A stretch of 64,000 nucleotides of DNA, taken from assembly GCA_028274465.1 (NCBI GenBank), contig CM051456.1:68558753-68622752 (forward strand). The letters are read 5' to 3'. Source of the DNA: Plantago ovata (lineage: Eukaryota > Streptophyta > Magnoliopsida > Lamiales > Plantaginaceae). Shown one piece after another: positions 23,323 through 34,430 of the stretch. How positions within the stretch are numbered: position 1 is the first letter of the stretch; each line of letters begins with the position of its first letter. The translations under genes and the position numbers were made by a program. Below the pieces are notes generated by a model. That model saw nothing but the letters and a program-made list of their open reading frames with translations, was not told the DNA's origin and searched no databases.

Positions 23323-24625
23323 TGATGAATGTGTATTTTACACTTTCATTTGAGTCTTTTTCACCTATTTTAGCTATCATCTATGTTAATTTAGCTATAT
23401 TTTAGTGCATTTTATTAGAATAGTGTCACGTTTCCCTTTAGATTTTATTTTACAGGTTTTGGTTGAAAATCGAGGATTTCCGGGCAATTATATTGAAGTT
23501 GACAAGGAATTGGTGTTCCAGAAGCCTATTTGGAGTATCTGAAGGTTTCCAGATAGGATTTGGAGTCTAGGGGTCGAATCTGGAGGTTAGAAGGCCACTA
23601 GAAGTCAGAAACCGAGTCCGAAAAGGAGAAGAAATCTTTAAACGCGTCGAAAACGCGGAATTCTGCGAAAAATACTCCCGGGCGAACCGCCCGGGACGTG
23701 GGGCGAATCGCCCCACACCGGGCGAACCACCCGGTGTGTGGGGCGAATCGCCCCACACTTATTCGTAGACTATATATAGTTGCTCAGTTTTTCTCCGAAA
23801 TTCATACTTTTCCAGATCTATTCTCTCACTTTTCTCTGTAGTTTTAGGTAGGTACTTCCCAGAGCCTGTTCTGGGGGTTCGTAGCTTAGGAGACACTTTT
23901 TCATAGCAGATTGGAGCTTGTAGGATCGCAATTCTTCGGAGATTGACAACCTTCGGTAACATTGTATCTTACAGTTTATTCTACTTATTTTTATATATCT
24001 TTCAACATGTTTTCTTCTATGATTTCTGTTGATTGCATGCCTATTATGAGTAGCTAAACTTATCGTTGGTGGTAGTATGTGAATTCTTAGCGAAGGGAAG
24101 ATAATCATGCTAATGGCTATATCGCGCATTATACTCCGTGTTATTGCTTTATTTCGTTGATCAGGCTCAGCCAAAATTCTCGTATGTTGTATTAATTATT
24201 ATGCACAATTGGACCCTCGTCGACCTATGCGCATGTTTATCTTCGTAGTGTTGAATAATTACGGAACACAATAGGACAAAAAAGATTGACTTGTCAGTAT
24301 CATTATCTTCGTAGTGCTTAATAATTTCAACAGGACAACATTAGATTGATCAAAGATCTTCATGCAAGACCGAGGAATTTACGCATGATTATCGACCCGT
24401 TATGCTTTGAAGGATCATACTATCACCAATCTCCATTATCTGTTAGAAAAACCTTTGCTTTTACGTCTGCTGTTTTTATATTCTCTAGTTAAATAGATAA
24501 AGCTAGTTATAGTCCTGAGAGAACGACACTCGAGGTCATTCTACTGCTACACTACGGTTTTCGTTGTAGTTGTGAATTGCCTTTGGCTAAATAACAAATT
24601 TATTTGCTTGAACCGGGACCCGATA
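23323..24625 (+). repeat. LTR3: last LTR of the A/B tandem, cut by Tekay-2
   Basis: Opens with TGATGAATG after the polypurine tract and matches LTR2 until a few bases from its expected end, where the Tekay-2 LTR begins (24626). Its hairpin block is enlarged: 23677-23695, 23698-23716, then an added pair to about 23757. It is therefore longer than LTR2 although truncated. CGATA at 24621-24625 would be the Tekay-2 target copy. Confidence 0.9.
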
Positions 24626-27038
24626 TGTAACGGTACCGGTTTTGAAAACAAAATATTTTCTTGAAAAAGGAAATTCGAAAATACTTTAATAACAACATTC
24701 GGCAATAAATGCCCAAAACAATCTTTGACGCTAACGATAATAAATAATATTCAATGACAACTCAAGTTCCAAAAAGACAACGAATGAAGACAATAAAAGT
24801 GTATCTTCTTATTTTGAAAAGAAACCCGTGACACCCCAGACCCTTCTCTCAGTCGCTGGCTTCCTAGTCACGCACATCCTCAGCAGCACCAGGAAGGAAG
24901 GAAATTTTAAAACAAAAGAGTGTGAGATAAAGGATCTCAGTGAGGTTCTAAGTTAAAAAGAAAGTAAACGGTTTTAAAAAACAAAATCCTTTTCAGAAAA
25001 ACGAGCAAACTGAACAGAGCACATATAATAGATTAACAGAACAGAAACGTTGTAGACCGTTGGTGCAGCCCGCCTTATTGCTCCTACTCCCAGAATGCCC
25101 TTATAACTCCCTCCAGAGGATGCATAACTCCGGACAGAAACAGAAACCCCCGTGTACTTTGGGGAAACAGATCCTACGACCCTAATAGACCTCAGCGACT
25201 TCTGCCTCGCGCCTAAAAGGGAATAGACTAGGCCACGATCAAGCAAACCCGATAGTCCTCTACTACCCAAGCCTACCTAACAATAACCTAATCGACCGGT
25301 CACACAGAAACTGAACAGACACAGAACAACAGATACAATTAATTAACACCGAGAGGTGTTCCTGCAGAAAGGTCAGTACAGAACAGAGTAGCAATAACAG
25401 AAATCCAAAAGTCGTACTTAGGACTTATACTTTTACGCGGAAGCATACAATATACAGTATACAATAATAGGCACAAACAATCACGTAGCCTTCCAGTTTT
25501 TCGCAAATAATAGGTTTAGGGGTGAACACTCACCTTAGCTTGCGAGCAAACGACCTTCAACAAGAAATGAGCTTACGGGTTTACGGACAACGGAGAACCT
25601 AACAAGAAAGTACTAAACACAATTTAGAAGTCGAACGGACGGAAGGAAAAAGGTTGAAAAAGGAATGGTAAAGTCGGGGTTCGAACTCGGGACCTCTAAG
25701 TTAGTCAAGCAAGAACCTAACCAACTAGGCTAGCAAGCCAAGTCAATAATAACTTACAAAAACAGAAACTAAGTTTAAAATATTTTCAGAAACTCTTTCG
25801 ATTTTCAGATTCTGGAAATTACCAAAATACCCTCAGTGGTAAATTGCAAGAAAAACCCTTTTCGAAAACAGACAGTACAAACGAACCAGTAGTTTTCCAA
25901 ACATCAAACAGTCTTCTCAAAGCAAAAAGGTTTACGATAAAAGCTTACTGTCAGTCAACTACGGTCAACGGTAAAACTGCAAAAAGGTCCTTTAGGTTTT
26001 TAAGTTTCCCAAATCAGTCCTCAAAATCCAAAAACAATAACAACAAGGTCCAAAAGTCCTTTCGAGGTCAAACAGGAAATCAATTTCAACATACGAGGTC
26101 AATATGTTCACAAGTCCAGCAAACAGTAACTATACTAACAACCTAAGTCCCGGTTCTCGGTTCGAAATAATTAACAAGGTCAGAACGTAGTAGGGGTAAA
26201 ACAGTCCAAACAGAATCGAGCAAGAGTATAAAGGTCCAACTGGAAAAAAATAAATTCGAACGAAAGACGAAACAGAGGGAAGGTAGATCGAAATTACCTT
26301 TCTGGATGAATTTGAATAGATAAAACTGTGGAGAATCAATCAAACAAACCCAATAGAGACGGGATTGAATCCCAAAATCAAGTTAGATTCGATCAAAAGT
26401 GAAATCAAAAAGAAATGTGGGAAAGACGAGTTGAAAATCTCAGCTTACCGGAGACGATCGGGCAGAACAAAGCGGAGTGGGGCGGAGACAGTACGGCGGC
26501 AGCGGATGACGGCTCACGGTGGTTCAGGGAGATGGAGGTCTGATATGATGATGACGGAGTCGGTGATGATGATGGGTCACGGAGATGATGGTGAAGATGG
26601 ATATTGATAATTAGTAATGATAATTGTGGTTAATTAGGGAGGGGAATTGGAGAAGAGAGGTTGAGAGGACGAGAGATGAGAGCAAGAGATGGTGTCGGCT
26701 GAGGAGTAGAAATAAAGAGACGGGAGCTTTCTTTCTTTCTTGGCTTGAATGAGTGAAGGAAGGGGAAACAAAATTAGGTTTAGGGTTTGATCAATTAATG
26801 GGCCGGTCAAATGGGCTTTTGACTGGGTTACGCAAATTGGGCCAAAGGCTAGCAGATCAGATAGTCCAGCTTAAACCAAACGAAACGAAACGAACTAACT
26901 TACGCGAAAATAATTAACTAATTATCGAATAAATAATTTACTCTGATAATTAATTAACTAAATTAAATAATAAAATAATAAAATAATAATTAAATAAATA
27001 AATAAATAAATAAATAAGAAAAAAAACGGGGTGTTACA
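24626..27038 (-). repeat. 3' LTR of Tekay-2
   Basis: 2413 bp with the same TGTAACACCCC...GTTACA termini on the minus strand. It includes the best copy of the tRNA-like box pair (about 25673-25741; B box within GAGTTCGAACCCC). Confidence 0.92.
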
Positions 27039-27079
27039 CTCTTCCCCCCTTAAAAGAATTTGGTCCCCAAATTCGCACC

Positions 27080-27828
27080 TTAAAAGTTGAAGAGCTCGGG
27101 ATACTGCCGGCGCATGTCATCCTCGCTTTCCCAGGTTGCCTCCTCATACTGATGATTTCTCCACAGCACCTTTACTTGCTTGATTTGCCGATTACGGAGC
27201 TGTTGTACCTTCTGGTCAAGAATACGAACCGGTTGCTCCACATACGACAAATCCTCCTCAATGGTCACTTCCTCGGGTTGGATCACGTGCGACGGATCCG
27301 GATAATACTTCTTCAGTTGAGACACATGGAACACATTATGAATTCCAGTAATGGTAGTGGGCAGTTGCAACCGATAAGCTACAATGCCAACTCTCTCAAT
27401 GATCTCGTATGGACCCACATATCGAGGGTTCAGCTTAGCTCGACGTCCCATACGAACAATTCCCTTTCTCGGAGATAGCTTGAGAAAGACAAAATCACCC
27501 ACTTCAAATTCCAAATCTCGTCTACGATTATCGGCGTAACTCTTCTGTCGACTTTGAGCAGTCCTCAATCGGTCTCGGATAAGTCTAACCTTTTCCAAGG
27601 TTTCTTGTATCAACTCGTTGAGAGTCCTCTCTCCAGCTACTGGTGTAGAAACTCGGTCCTCCAAATCCCAGTACAGTGGTGATCTACACTTCCGACCATA
27701 CAGCGCCTCGAACGGTGCCATACCGATCGATGCTTGATAACTGTTGTTATAAGCGTACTCCACCAATGGCAAATGCTGTGCCCAGCTTCCTTGGTGATCT
27801 AGCACACACAATCTCAGATGATCTTCTA
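27080..27828 (-). pseudogene. Integrase C-terminal fragment of Tekay-2
   Basis: Encodes the end of the integrase core (HLPLVEYAYNNSYQASIGMA, FEALYGRKCRSPLYWD), the GPY/F-type region (KLNPRYVGPYEIIERVG) and the chromodomain-like tail (YEEATWESEDDMRRQYPELF). Nearly identical to the matching part of Tekay-1. It is truncated at the deletion junction with element C, so it is a fossil fragment. Confidence 0.9.
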
Positions 27829-28731
27829 CGAGCTCCTTTGCCACGGTATGTGCAACCTCGAGGGCCTTGCATAACATTGGATGAAGACTGCAAGGATTAT
27901 GACTTTGATCCTTCGTCCTACTCCATTGTTTCCACGTTTTTGAGTTGTGATGATCCAAGAGAGTTCTTAGACACGTACGAAGAAGGTGTGTTGAGGATAC
28001 CTCGTGAGAATGTGGAGGGGCTTATTTTATCACATGAGAAGCTTTGTATAAGAGGATTTATGGGAGCCTTGAGAGGGAGCGCTCGAGGATGGCTCAGAAT
28101 CCCGCCGGAAAGATCATTGCACACTTGGGGTGAAATAACAAACAAGTTTCTGGAACATTGGGATTGGAACTCACCTCCCGGGTCAAGGACATGGACGTCT
28201 CGCTTCAGTAGTCGGCCACCAGAAATCGACATTGCCAATGTAGCGGAATGTGTTGACGAATCTATTGATGAAGTCTCTTCAGTGCTTAGCTTGGATTCCA
28301 CGTCCTTACTTGAGGATGTCGAGGTTGGTGGTCAAGAGGAAGTCGTGGAGGTGGTGATGATTGAATCCATTGCTTCACTTGAGTCAGAAAGTGAGGACTT
28401 GAGTTGTGTTGAGGTCGAGGAGCCAATCTCTGAAGATTTTGGTGTCTCTGAATCGATTGCTACAAACACTCTTGATCTTAACTCCTACGTTCTGGTCCAT
28501 GCACCCACCTATGAGTTTCAAAGGAGTTTTGATCCACTTTTCTCTTTTTATTTTCCATTTGATTCCCTTAGTTATTTTTTAAATTTTGATTTTATTGATT
28601 TTGTTAATTTTAGTTTTCAGGGAATCATGGACTCAATTGAGCAGGTAAGGAGAGGAGCCAAGGATGGTTCCCAAGATGCAAGGAGTAGTGGAACGGATGC
28701 ACGAGATTCGTTCCCATTTGATAATGGGTAA
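27829..28731 (+). pseudogene. Divergent gag-like gene of element C (5'-truncated)
   Basis: About 300 codons stay open to the stop at 28731. Residues from the junction onward (FLDTYEEGVLRIPRENVEG, FMGALRGSARGWLRIPPER, LHTWGEITNKFLEHW) align in pattern with the core gag domain of elements A, B and F (FLNDIEDFI..., MGLGDRAKAWLGTLEA, LDTWGKVFSAFMEKYF) but share few identities. After it comes an acidic stretch of about 100 residues and an aromatic-rich patch (FSFYFPFDSLSYFLNFDF). No zinc knuckle and no protease follow. It reads as a gag-only gene of a distinct non-autonomous family sharing LTRs with F. Function beyond gag-like is not supported. Confidence 0.65.
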
Positions 28732-30229
28732 CCTTAGTGGAATTATTTGCATGTAGTTTAGTTTTATCGCTTTCTTGCATTGCATGCATATTTGTTTTGA
28801 GCATATTATTGTTTTTTATTTTTTGTTTAAGCATGTTTTCGGTGATAGAATAGGTTTTAAGATGATAATTTTAAATTTAGGAATGAAAAAGGCGTCTCCA
28901 GGAGTCTGGAGGTGCCGGGCGAACCGCCCCCCAACGGGGCGGACCGCCCGGCAGCAACAGATCACCTGGGGCTTGCTGGAAGCCCCAGGCGAACCGCCCC
29001 CACACGATATGTTATATTGTTGATCTTTTTACCTCTTTTATCACTTATTTTGGTTTCTCACGAGTTTCTTTGAGTAATATAGGTTACAAGTACAAGTTTA
29101 GCTCTCACCTTAAATCCACTTTCGACGTTCGGGACGAGCGACGACGTTCAGGTTTGGGTGGGGGGGGGGGGTTATCGCTGGGTATTTCTATAATCTATTT
29201 TTCTTATGTTAACTCGTGAGAACCTTTGTTTGCATTTGCATGTTTACCGCTTTCTTAGTATTTAGTTGCATTCACTACATTCATTCTAGTATAGTTTTGC
29301 ATGTTTTTGTGTGGAGTTTATTGCCAAATTTTTTGAACTTTTTTATTGTGTAGATTAACTAGTTATGACCATTGACCATGCATTGCATCTCTATGTATAT
29401 GCACTTAGTTAAGCTTGGTAGTCTCGACATCACTAAGTGGTGTTTTCTCTACTGCGGTTCACGAAGGCCTTTATAATAAGATGATGCATGTTTGAGTCTT
29501 GTGGTTGTTTTCCCGTGTGATTATGTACCTAAAAGGCAACAAGTCTTCACCTTGCTTTGAGATTGATAAATGCCTAGGAAGGAGGTAGTGTCAGATTGTG
29601 TGATCCTTTGTTTGAAACCTATTCTTTCGAATATATTTGGGGAGGGGGTTATACTATCATTATCACTAGTTTTTCGTTTTTGAGTCATGTGAGTTTCTTT
29701 TTTTATCTTTTTCGTAAGTTTGTGCTCCAACCTATTCTTTCGAATAGGTTTGGGGAGGTCGTTTGTAGTGTCAATGTTATTTTCTTTTCGTTGTGCTACT
29801 GCTGGCTATATACAAAAAATAAATAAATAAATAAATCGAATTTCCAGAAATCTGGAAAGAGAAAACATAAAGGAAAAAAAAGAAAAGACCCAAAAAAAAA
29901 AAAAAGCAAAGAAGGGTCTAAAGAAAGCCAAAAGTAGTTTAGCAAAGTGTTGTTTCATTTTTCAAGTTTTGTAATGTTCGTAATCGAGTTGTAAATTCTA
30001 TCATTTGTTTGTTTCGTGTCATCTGTTCTAGACCACCCTCGTCCTGCCACTCAGGAAGTGGTGATTAGTTTTTGACTTTTCTTGAGAGATGGGTAGAATA
30101 GGGGAGTGTTATCTTTTAGGGAACCCTCCTTCGTTTGATGTGAGCCAGTATTGGTTCGACCTCTTTGAGGGAAAGTCTTAACTTGGTGAACAGTAGTAAG
30201 CCCTCAGTTTCATAGGCATGGGGCAACCA
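28732..30229 (+). other. Non-coding tail of element C, left part
   Basis: No gene. It contains GC hairpins of the GCG-NNN-CGC type (about 28907-29001), a 12-13-base G run (about 29160-29171), hairpin/G-tract modules at 29616-29650 (degraded) and 29729-29758, and an A-rich patch (29815-29910). 29053-29170 is closely shared with 59659-59774 of element F, although their gag genes differ. Confidence 0.75.
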
Positions 30230-31839
30230 TGATAGTGTATATGTCCTAGAGGTAGTCCTTATTAAGGGCATGCAGCCCTTATAGAGGGTATATATGTACT
30301 ATTACACAGGTCAACGTAATATAATATATGTTTGTTGTTTGACTGTTGAGTATCGCTTTCATATTTATATTACACCAGGCATGCAGCATGTCATATCTCT
30401 ATTTCTGTCTGTATTGATATTAAACATGTCCCCTCGGATAGATGACCGATCACACAGATAGTGGGATCTATGTGAGTTATCATCTATCCCAAACTCTCCC
30501 TAGTCGAGGTTCATCTCGGATGTAGGGGTCTGAATGAACCAGATGAGACTAGTATGCGTGGAGGTTATACTTGTTGGAGCAAGTGTGAGCCGATCCCACG
30601 GCCACGGAACGGATTGTTGGACAATCGAGAAATGTTCCCATAACTGTGCATAGTTTTTCGAAGAATGATTATCAAACAATGGAAGTACCCACCGGACACT
30701 CCCATCGATGTATACTCTACACCAAAGTGTCTATGGGAACCGGTAAGTTGTCGAAGTGATGCCAGTCGTCCTTTGGACTTACAGGACTTTATCATCACAT
30801 TTGTTGCCCCATATCCTTGGTGGACCCGTCGATGTCAGCTCTGAATAAGCAGTTGACCTAAGACACGATCCAGGATTATGGCTACATACAAATAGGGATG
30901 ATAAGTGATTCTGTGAAGGATTCATCTCTCACGTGTAGCCAAGGAGAGCACTGCTAATAGTCGTTCATAGTTGTGATTGGTAAAACCGCTGGCCAGCGTA
31001 TCAATATTATTATGATGGTCATAATAGATATTGGATTCACCATGCAACTCACTGAAGACGCCTGTGGATGTATTATTGGGATAGACACTTCATCGATCCT
31101 AGATGCATTCGAGCAAGTCAGATGAAGGGACGTTACCATCGCCGCGTTGAGCGCATCAGGCTTCGCAACGAAATGGTTTTCTTTGAGAAATCTCTCAATC
31201 GTCCTCATGTATTAATATTGCAAATGGAACCGTCTAGGAATTCCATTTTGCCTAGTCTAGGACTTGCTTAATACAATGAGGCCCTATGGGTCACACTATG
31301 TGGTGATTCAGCTTATCCGAATATCCTTGAAGATGGAATCGCAATTAATTTGGAATTAATTGTGATTGATGGATTATAATTAATTTGGAATTAATTATAA
31401 TATTTAGTGTCTCAATTAATGATTTGGAATTATTAATTGAATTGGCTAATTAATTGTATTTTATGTAAATACAATTAAAGATTATATTTTAGAAATATAA
31501 TAGAGGTTTGATTTGAAAGAATATGTTAATTTAGAATTAACATATGCACATGGGCAAAATCTACTTGGAGTTTGAATTGCCTTAGAACTATAAGTGGGTC
31601 CCAAAATTGGGACCCACCTATCTCCTGTAGGACAGCGCGCGCGCGCGCACAAGCTGGATAGGGGAAGGAGTTCGACTCCTTCCTCTATTAGAAGTCCAAG
31701 GGATAAGTTAGATTTTCCTGGTTGAGTTTTAATTTGATTGGGAATGAATCTAGACTTGATATTGGTTTCCTAGTGCGATAAGAATTAGATTCTTATTCCT
31801 TTACGAAGTCTAATTGCTTATGCTTTAGGCTTCTATTGA

Positions 31840-31855
31840 CTACTATATATAGTAG
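31840..31855 (+). promoter_or_regulatory. Palindromic TATA box of the solo Copia LTR
   Basis: CTACTATATATAGTAG is a perfect 16-bp palindrome centred on TATATATA. It is kept unchanged in element H (61489-61504). Confidence 0.7.
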
Positions 31856-32111
31856 ACTATTAGAGAGCTTTTTCATGATTCTGAACAATCAATTCTTAGA
31901 GAATTATTCTACCCAGTTTTCTTAGAGAAAATAAAAAGCTCTCCCCTCCTCTATAAGCCACACGCGCGCGCCACCTTGCCGGAGGAAAACTGCTGCCCCG
32001 TCTTCTTGGTCACACAAAGAATATCCTAGCATTCTTTCCGATAGGCTGTTCATCCGTGGATACCAAGGTTGAGGTTCTAGGAGCTGGAAACTAACTTTTA
32101 TTGTCTTGCAG

Positions 32112-32197
32112 ATAATCAAAGTATTGCAGATATCTTCGACTTCGACGAAGGAGAAGATACACCGGATTATTACAAAGACTTGGAAGCTGCTTTGGAA
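32112..32197 (+). other. Acidic mini-exon-like segment in the solo Copia LTR
   Basis: 86 nt between TTGTCTTGCAG (acceptor-like, ends 32111) and GTAAGG (donor-like, 32198). One frame is open and strongly acidic (contains SIADIFDFDEGEDTP). Element H keeps the same 86 nt with both splice-like signals (61170-61255, minus) and the same open frame with four residue changes. It may be a spliced leader exon; coding is not shown. Confidence 0.5.
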
Positions 32198-32328
32198 GTA
32201 AGGTTAGTCTTCTAATTGACGTGTTTAAATATATACGGCATATACATAATCAATTAACCTGCATGTTAAGAAATTTTTTGAAATTCCGCTGCGTACCCTA
32301 TGGGTAACTCTGACCGTATTTTCTTACA

Positions 32329-32629
32329 AACCATTCGAATTTTAACATGTTTCATTGTGTCGTCACTGACTAGGTCCAGGTAGAGAATGTTACGAGAGAC
32401 TATCTTGTTTAACATAGTGCATATGTCAATGTGTATGAGTCAATCGAGGCGTTCTTCAACCTATATCCATGTAATGATTTGTATGGTCTTTCTTCATAAG
32501 TTTTTGATAGATTAAATAGATTAGTTCATCTTATTTGGCATGAGACTCCACTTTGTGTGTTGCATTGGTGTTTTGCATTAGAGTCTAGCTAGTTGCTTGA
32601 GGACAAGCAAAGGTTCGGTTTGGGGAGTT
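32329..32629 (+). other. Non-coding tail of element C, right part, with polypurine tract
   Basis: Continues C after the solo LTR and ends in the pre-tract hairpin TTGCTTG-AGGA-CAAGCAA (32593-32610) and the polypurine tract GGTTTGGGGAGTT (32617-32629). No gene. Confidence 0.85.
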
Positions 32630-32691
32630 TGATGACAGTGTATTTTACACTTTCATTCGATTCTTTTTCACCTATTAAGCTATCCTCTAGG
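32630..32691 (+). repeat. Start of the 3' LTR of element C
   Basis: Follows the polypurine tract; TGATGACAGTGTATTTTACAC matches the start of the element F LTR at 55397. The sequence breaks off after 62 bp where element G begins. The rest of this LTR is most likely 36074-37409. Confidence 0.8.
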
Positions 32692-34430
32692 TGATGATGT
32701 CGTTTTTCACCAATTAAATTTGTTTAAAAGCCTAAGAACACTTATCACTACACAAACTAGAGTGCAATGGCAAGTTGTCCCCGAGTGTCATTCTCTCGGG
32801 ACCTAACGTGGCTTTGCTTGAGGTTTTTGCTAGTAATTTCAGTCAACGAGTTCAAATGTTTATAGAATCGTTTTCTTTGAACAAAGCAACGAGAAATCAA
32901 ATTGTTGTAAACAAGTTTGGAAAACGGTTGGTGGTAGAAATCAAATACACATGCATGGGTTACGAATATGCTCACAAGTTCAGTGCGTAAAACCTTCGAT
33001 CAATTCTGCTAAGCAACTCGTCTAGGTAACTTTAAGACAGACATCATAAAAGACCACTATCAATACTTTAGAGGTGCTTGTCACTAACACCATTTATCTA
33101 GCATGCTGCAAATCTCTAACATACAATCCTATAGCTTTCATTGACCAATAGTTTGTCACTATACTCAATTCGAATATATTTTATAGGCAACTAAGAATCA
33201 TATGAAGGAATTTGCAGCAAGATTGAATCACAATCTCATGTAAGCATAAACATAACCCATAGCATGCATATTCTATATTCTACCACCAACACAAAAGATT
33301 TAGCTACTCATAATCATCAACATAGACATCAATTCATATGAATAATAATCAGAATACATCATATCAAACTACAAGACAAGAGAGTGATACAAGTTACCAC
33401 CAAAGCTGTCACTAATCGGTGGAAATCAAAGAAAACCTCTCCGTAGATGATTACAAAGGATGAATTCCAATCAAAACCTTGAATCCCAAGCTAAAATATA
33501 ATGTAATCTGAGTTTTCTCTCAGTTTTGGGGCTTAGGAGCTCTCCCAAACGAAGTTACAGTTCAAAAGATATTCAAAAAATGACCAAAGATCAGATCTAA
33601 GAAGGAAAAATACGAAAACGTAACCGCTGTCAAGCGGACCGCTTGGAGAAGCCAAGCGGAGCGCTTGGCAAGCGAAGCGCTTTGGAACTCCAAGCGCTTC
33701 GCTTGGCTTCTGTGCCAAAGCTCCTGGAAATTGAAGCGGAGCGCTTCACTATTCCAGGCGCTTAGCTTGGCTCCTGGGCAGATTTTTGTCTTCAAACTCA
33801 ACTTTTTGCTCTCGCATGGCCCTCGGGTGCCTTGGACTCATCCTTCTCGATGCTTTGTTTAAAAGCCTAAGAACACTTATCACTACACAAACTAGAGTGC
33901 AATGGCAAGTTGTCCCCGAGTGTCGTTCTCTCGGGAACTAACGTGGCTTTGCTTGAGGTTTTTGCTAGTAATTTCAGTCAATGAGTTCAAATGTTTATAG
34001 AATCGTTTTCTTTGAACAAAGCAACGAGAAATCAGATTGTTGTAAACAAGTTTGGAAAACGGTTGGTGGTAGAAATCAAATACACATGCATGGGTTACGA
34101 ATATGCTCACAAGTTCAGTGCGTAAAACCTTCGATCAAGTCTGCTAAGCAACTCGTCTAGGTAACTTTATGAGACACATCATAAAAGACCACTATCAATA
34201 CTTTAGAGGTGATTGTCACTAACACCATTTATCTAGCATGCTGCAAATCTCTAACATACAATCCTATAGCTTTCATTGACCAAGAGTTTGTCACTATACT
34301 CAATTCGAATATATTTTATAGGCAACTAAGAATCATATGAAGGAATTTGCAGCAAGATTGAATCACAATCTCATGTACGCAAAAAGAAGGTAAAAAAGAC
34401 AAGATGAACGCGTCAAAAATACGTTCATCA
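32692..34430 (-). repeat. 3' LTR of element G with internal duplication
   Basis: 1739 bp. 32719-33242 and 33854-34377 are direct copies of 524 bp, offset by exactly 1135 bp, differing at about 10 sites by eye. The unique middle part holds hairpins of the GCG-NNN-CGC type with AAGCG arms (33631-33776). In reading order one copy sits near the LTR start and the other fills its U5 end. Confidence 0.8.

Larger units (their letters stand above)
16648..24625 (+). mobile_element. Element B: Athila-like gag-protease LTR retrotransposon, tandem partner of A
   Basis: Same family and organisation as A without the Tekay insertion: LTR2, tRNA-Asp primer site (17926-17943), gag-protease, the same tail, polypurine tract (23310-23322) and LTR3. 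The last few bases of LTR3 are missing because Tekay-2 is inserted there. No reverse transcriptase or integrase is present. LTR2 and LTR3 differ by about 18 sites plus a small array expansion by eye (about 1.4 percent). It is broken, with about one break in gag-protease. Confidence 0.9.
24626..27828 (-). mobile_element. Tekay-2: 3' fragment of a second Tekay/Del element
   Basis: The 3' LTR (24626-27038), polypurine tract and about 790 bp of integrase tail lie on the minus strand. Homology to Tekay-1 stops at about 27828 and element C begins there, so the 5' two-thirds and the other LTR were lost in a deletion. The part of the LTR from about 26160 to 26880 is clearly diverged from Tekay-1, so this is a separate subfamily copy. 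Confidence 0.9.
30230..32328 (+). mobile_element. Solo LTR of a Ty1/copia element (same family as H)
   Basis: 2099 bp from TGATAGTGTATATG to TTTTCTTACA, flanked by the 5-bp duplication AACCA (30225-30229 and 32329-32333). The uninterrupted site is seen in element A's tail. It matches the LTR of element H (61039-63105) in the opposite orientation. No internal sequence remains, so it arose by recombination between the two LTRs of a former element. Its core promoter carries the palindrome CTACTATATATAGTAG (31840-31855); a GC-alternating run lies near 31637. Confidence 0.94.

Noticed and set aside
27676-28731. A single 351-codon gene from 27676
   Set aside because: Its first part is the antisense of the Tekay-2 integrase; only the part after about 27829 is gag-like. 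The longer frame is an accident of the deletion junction.
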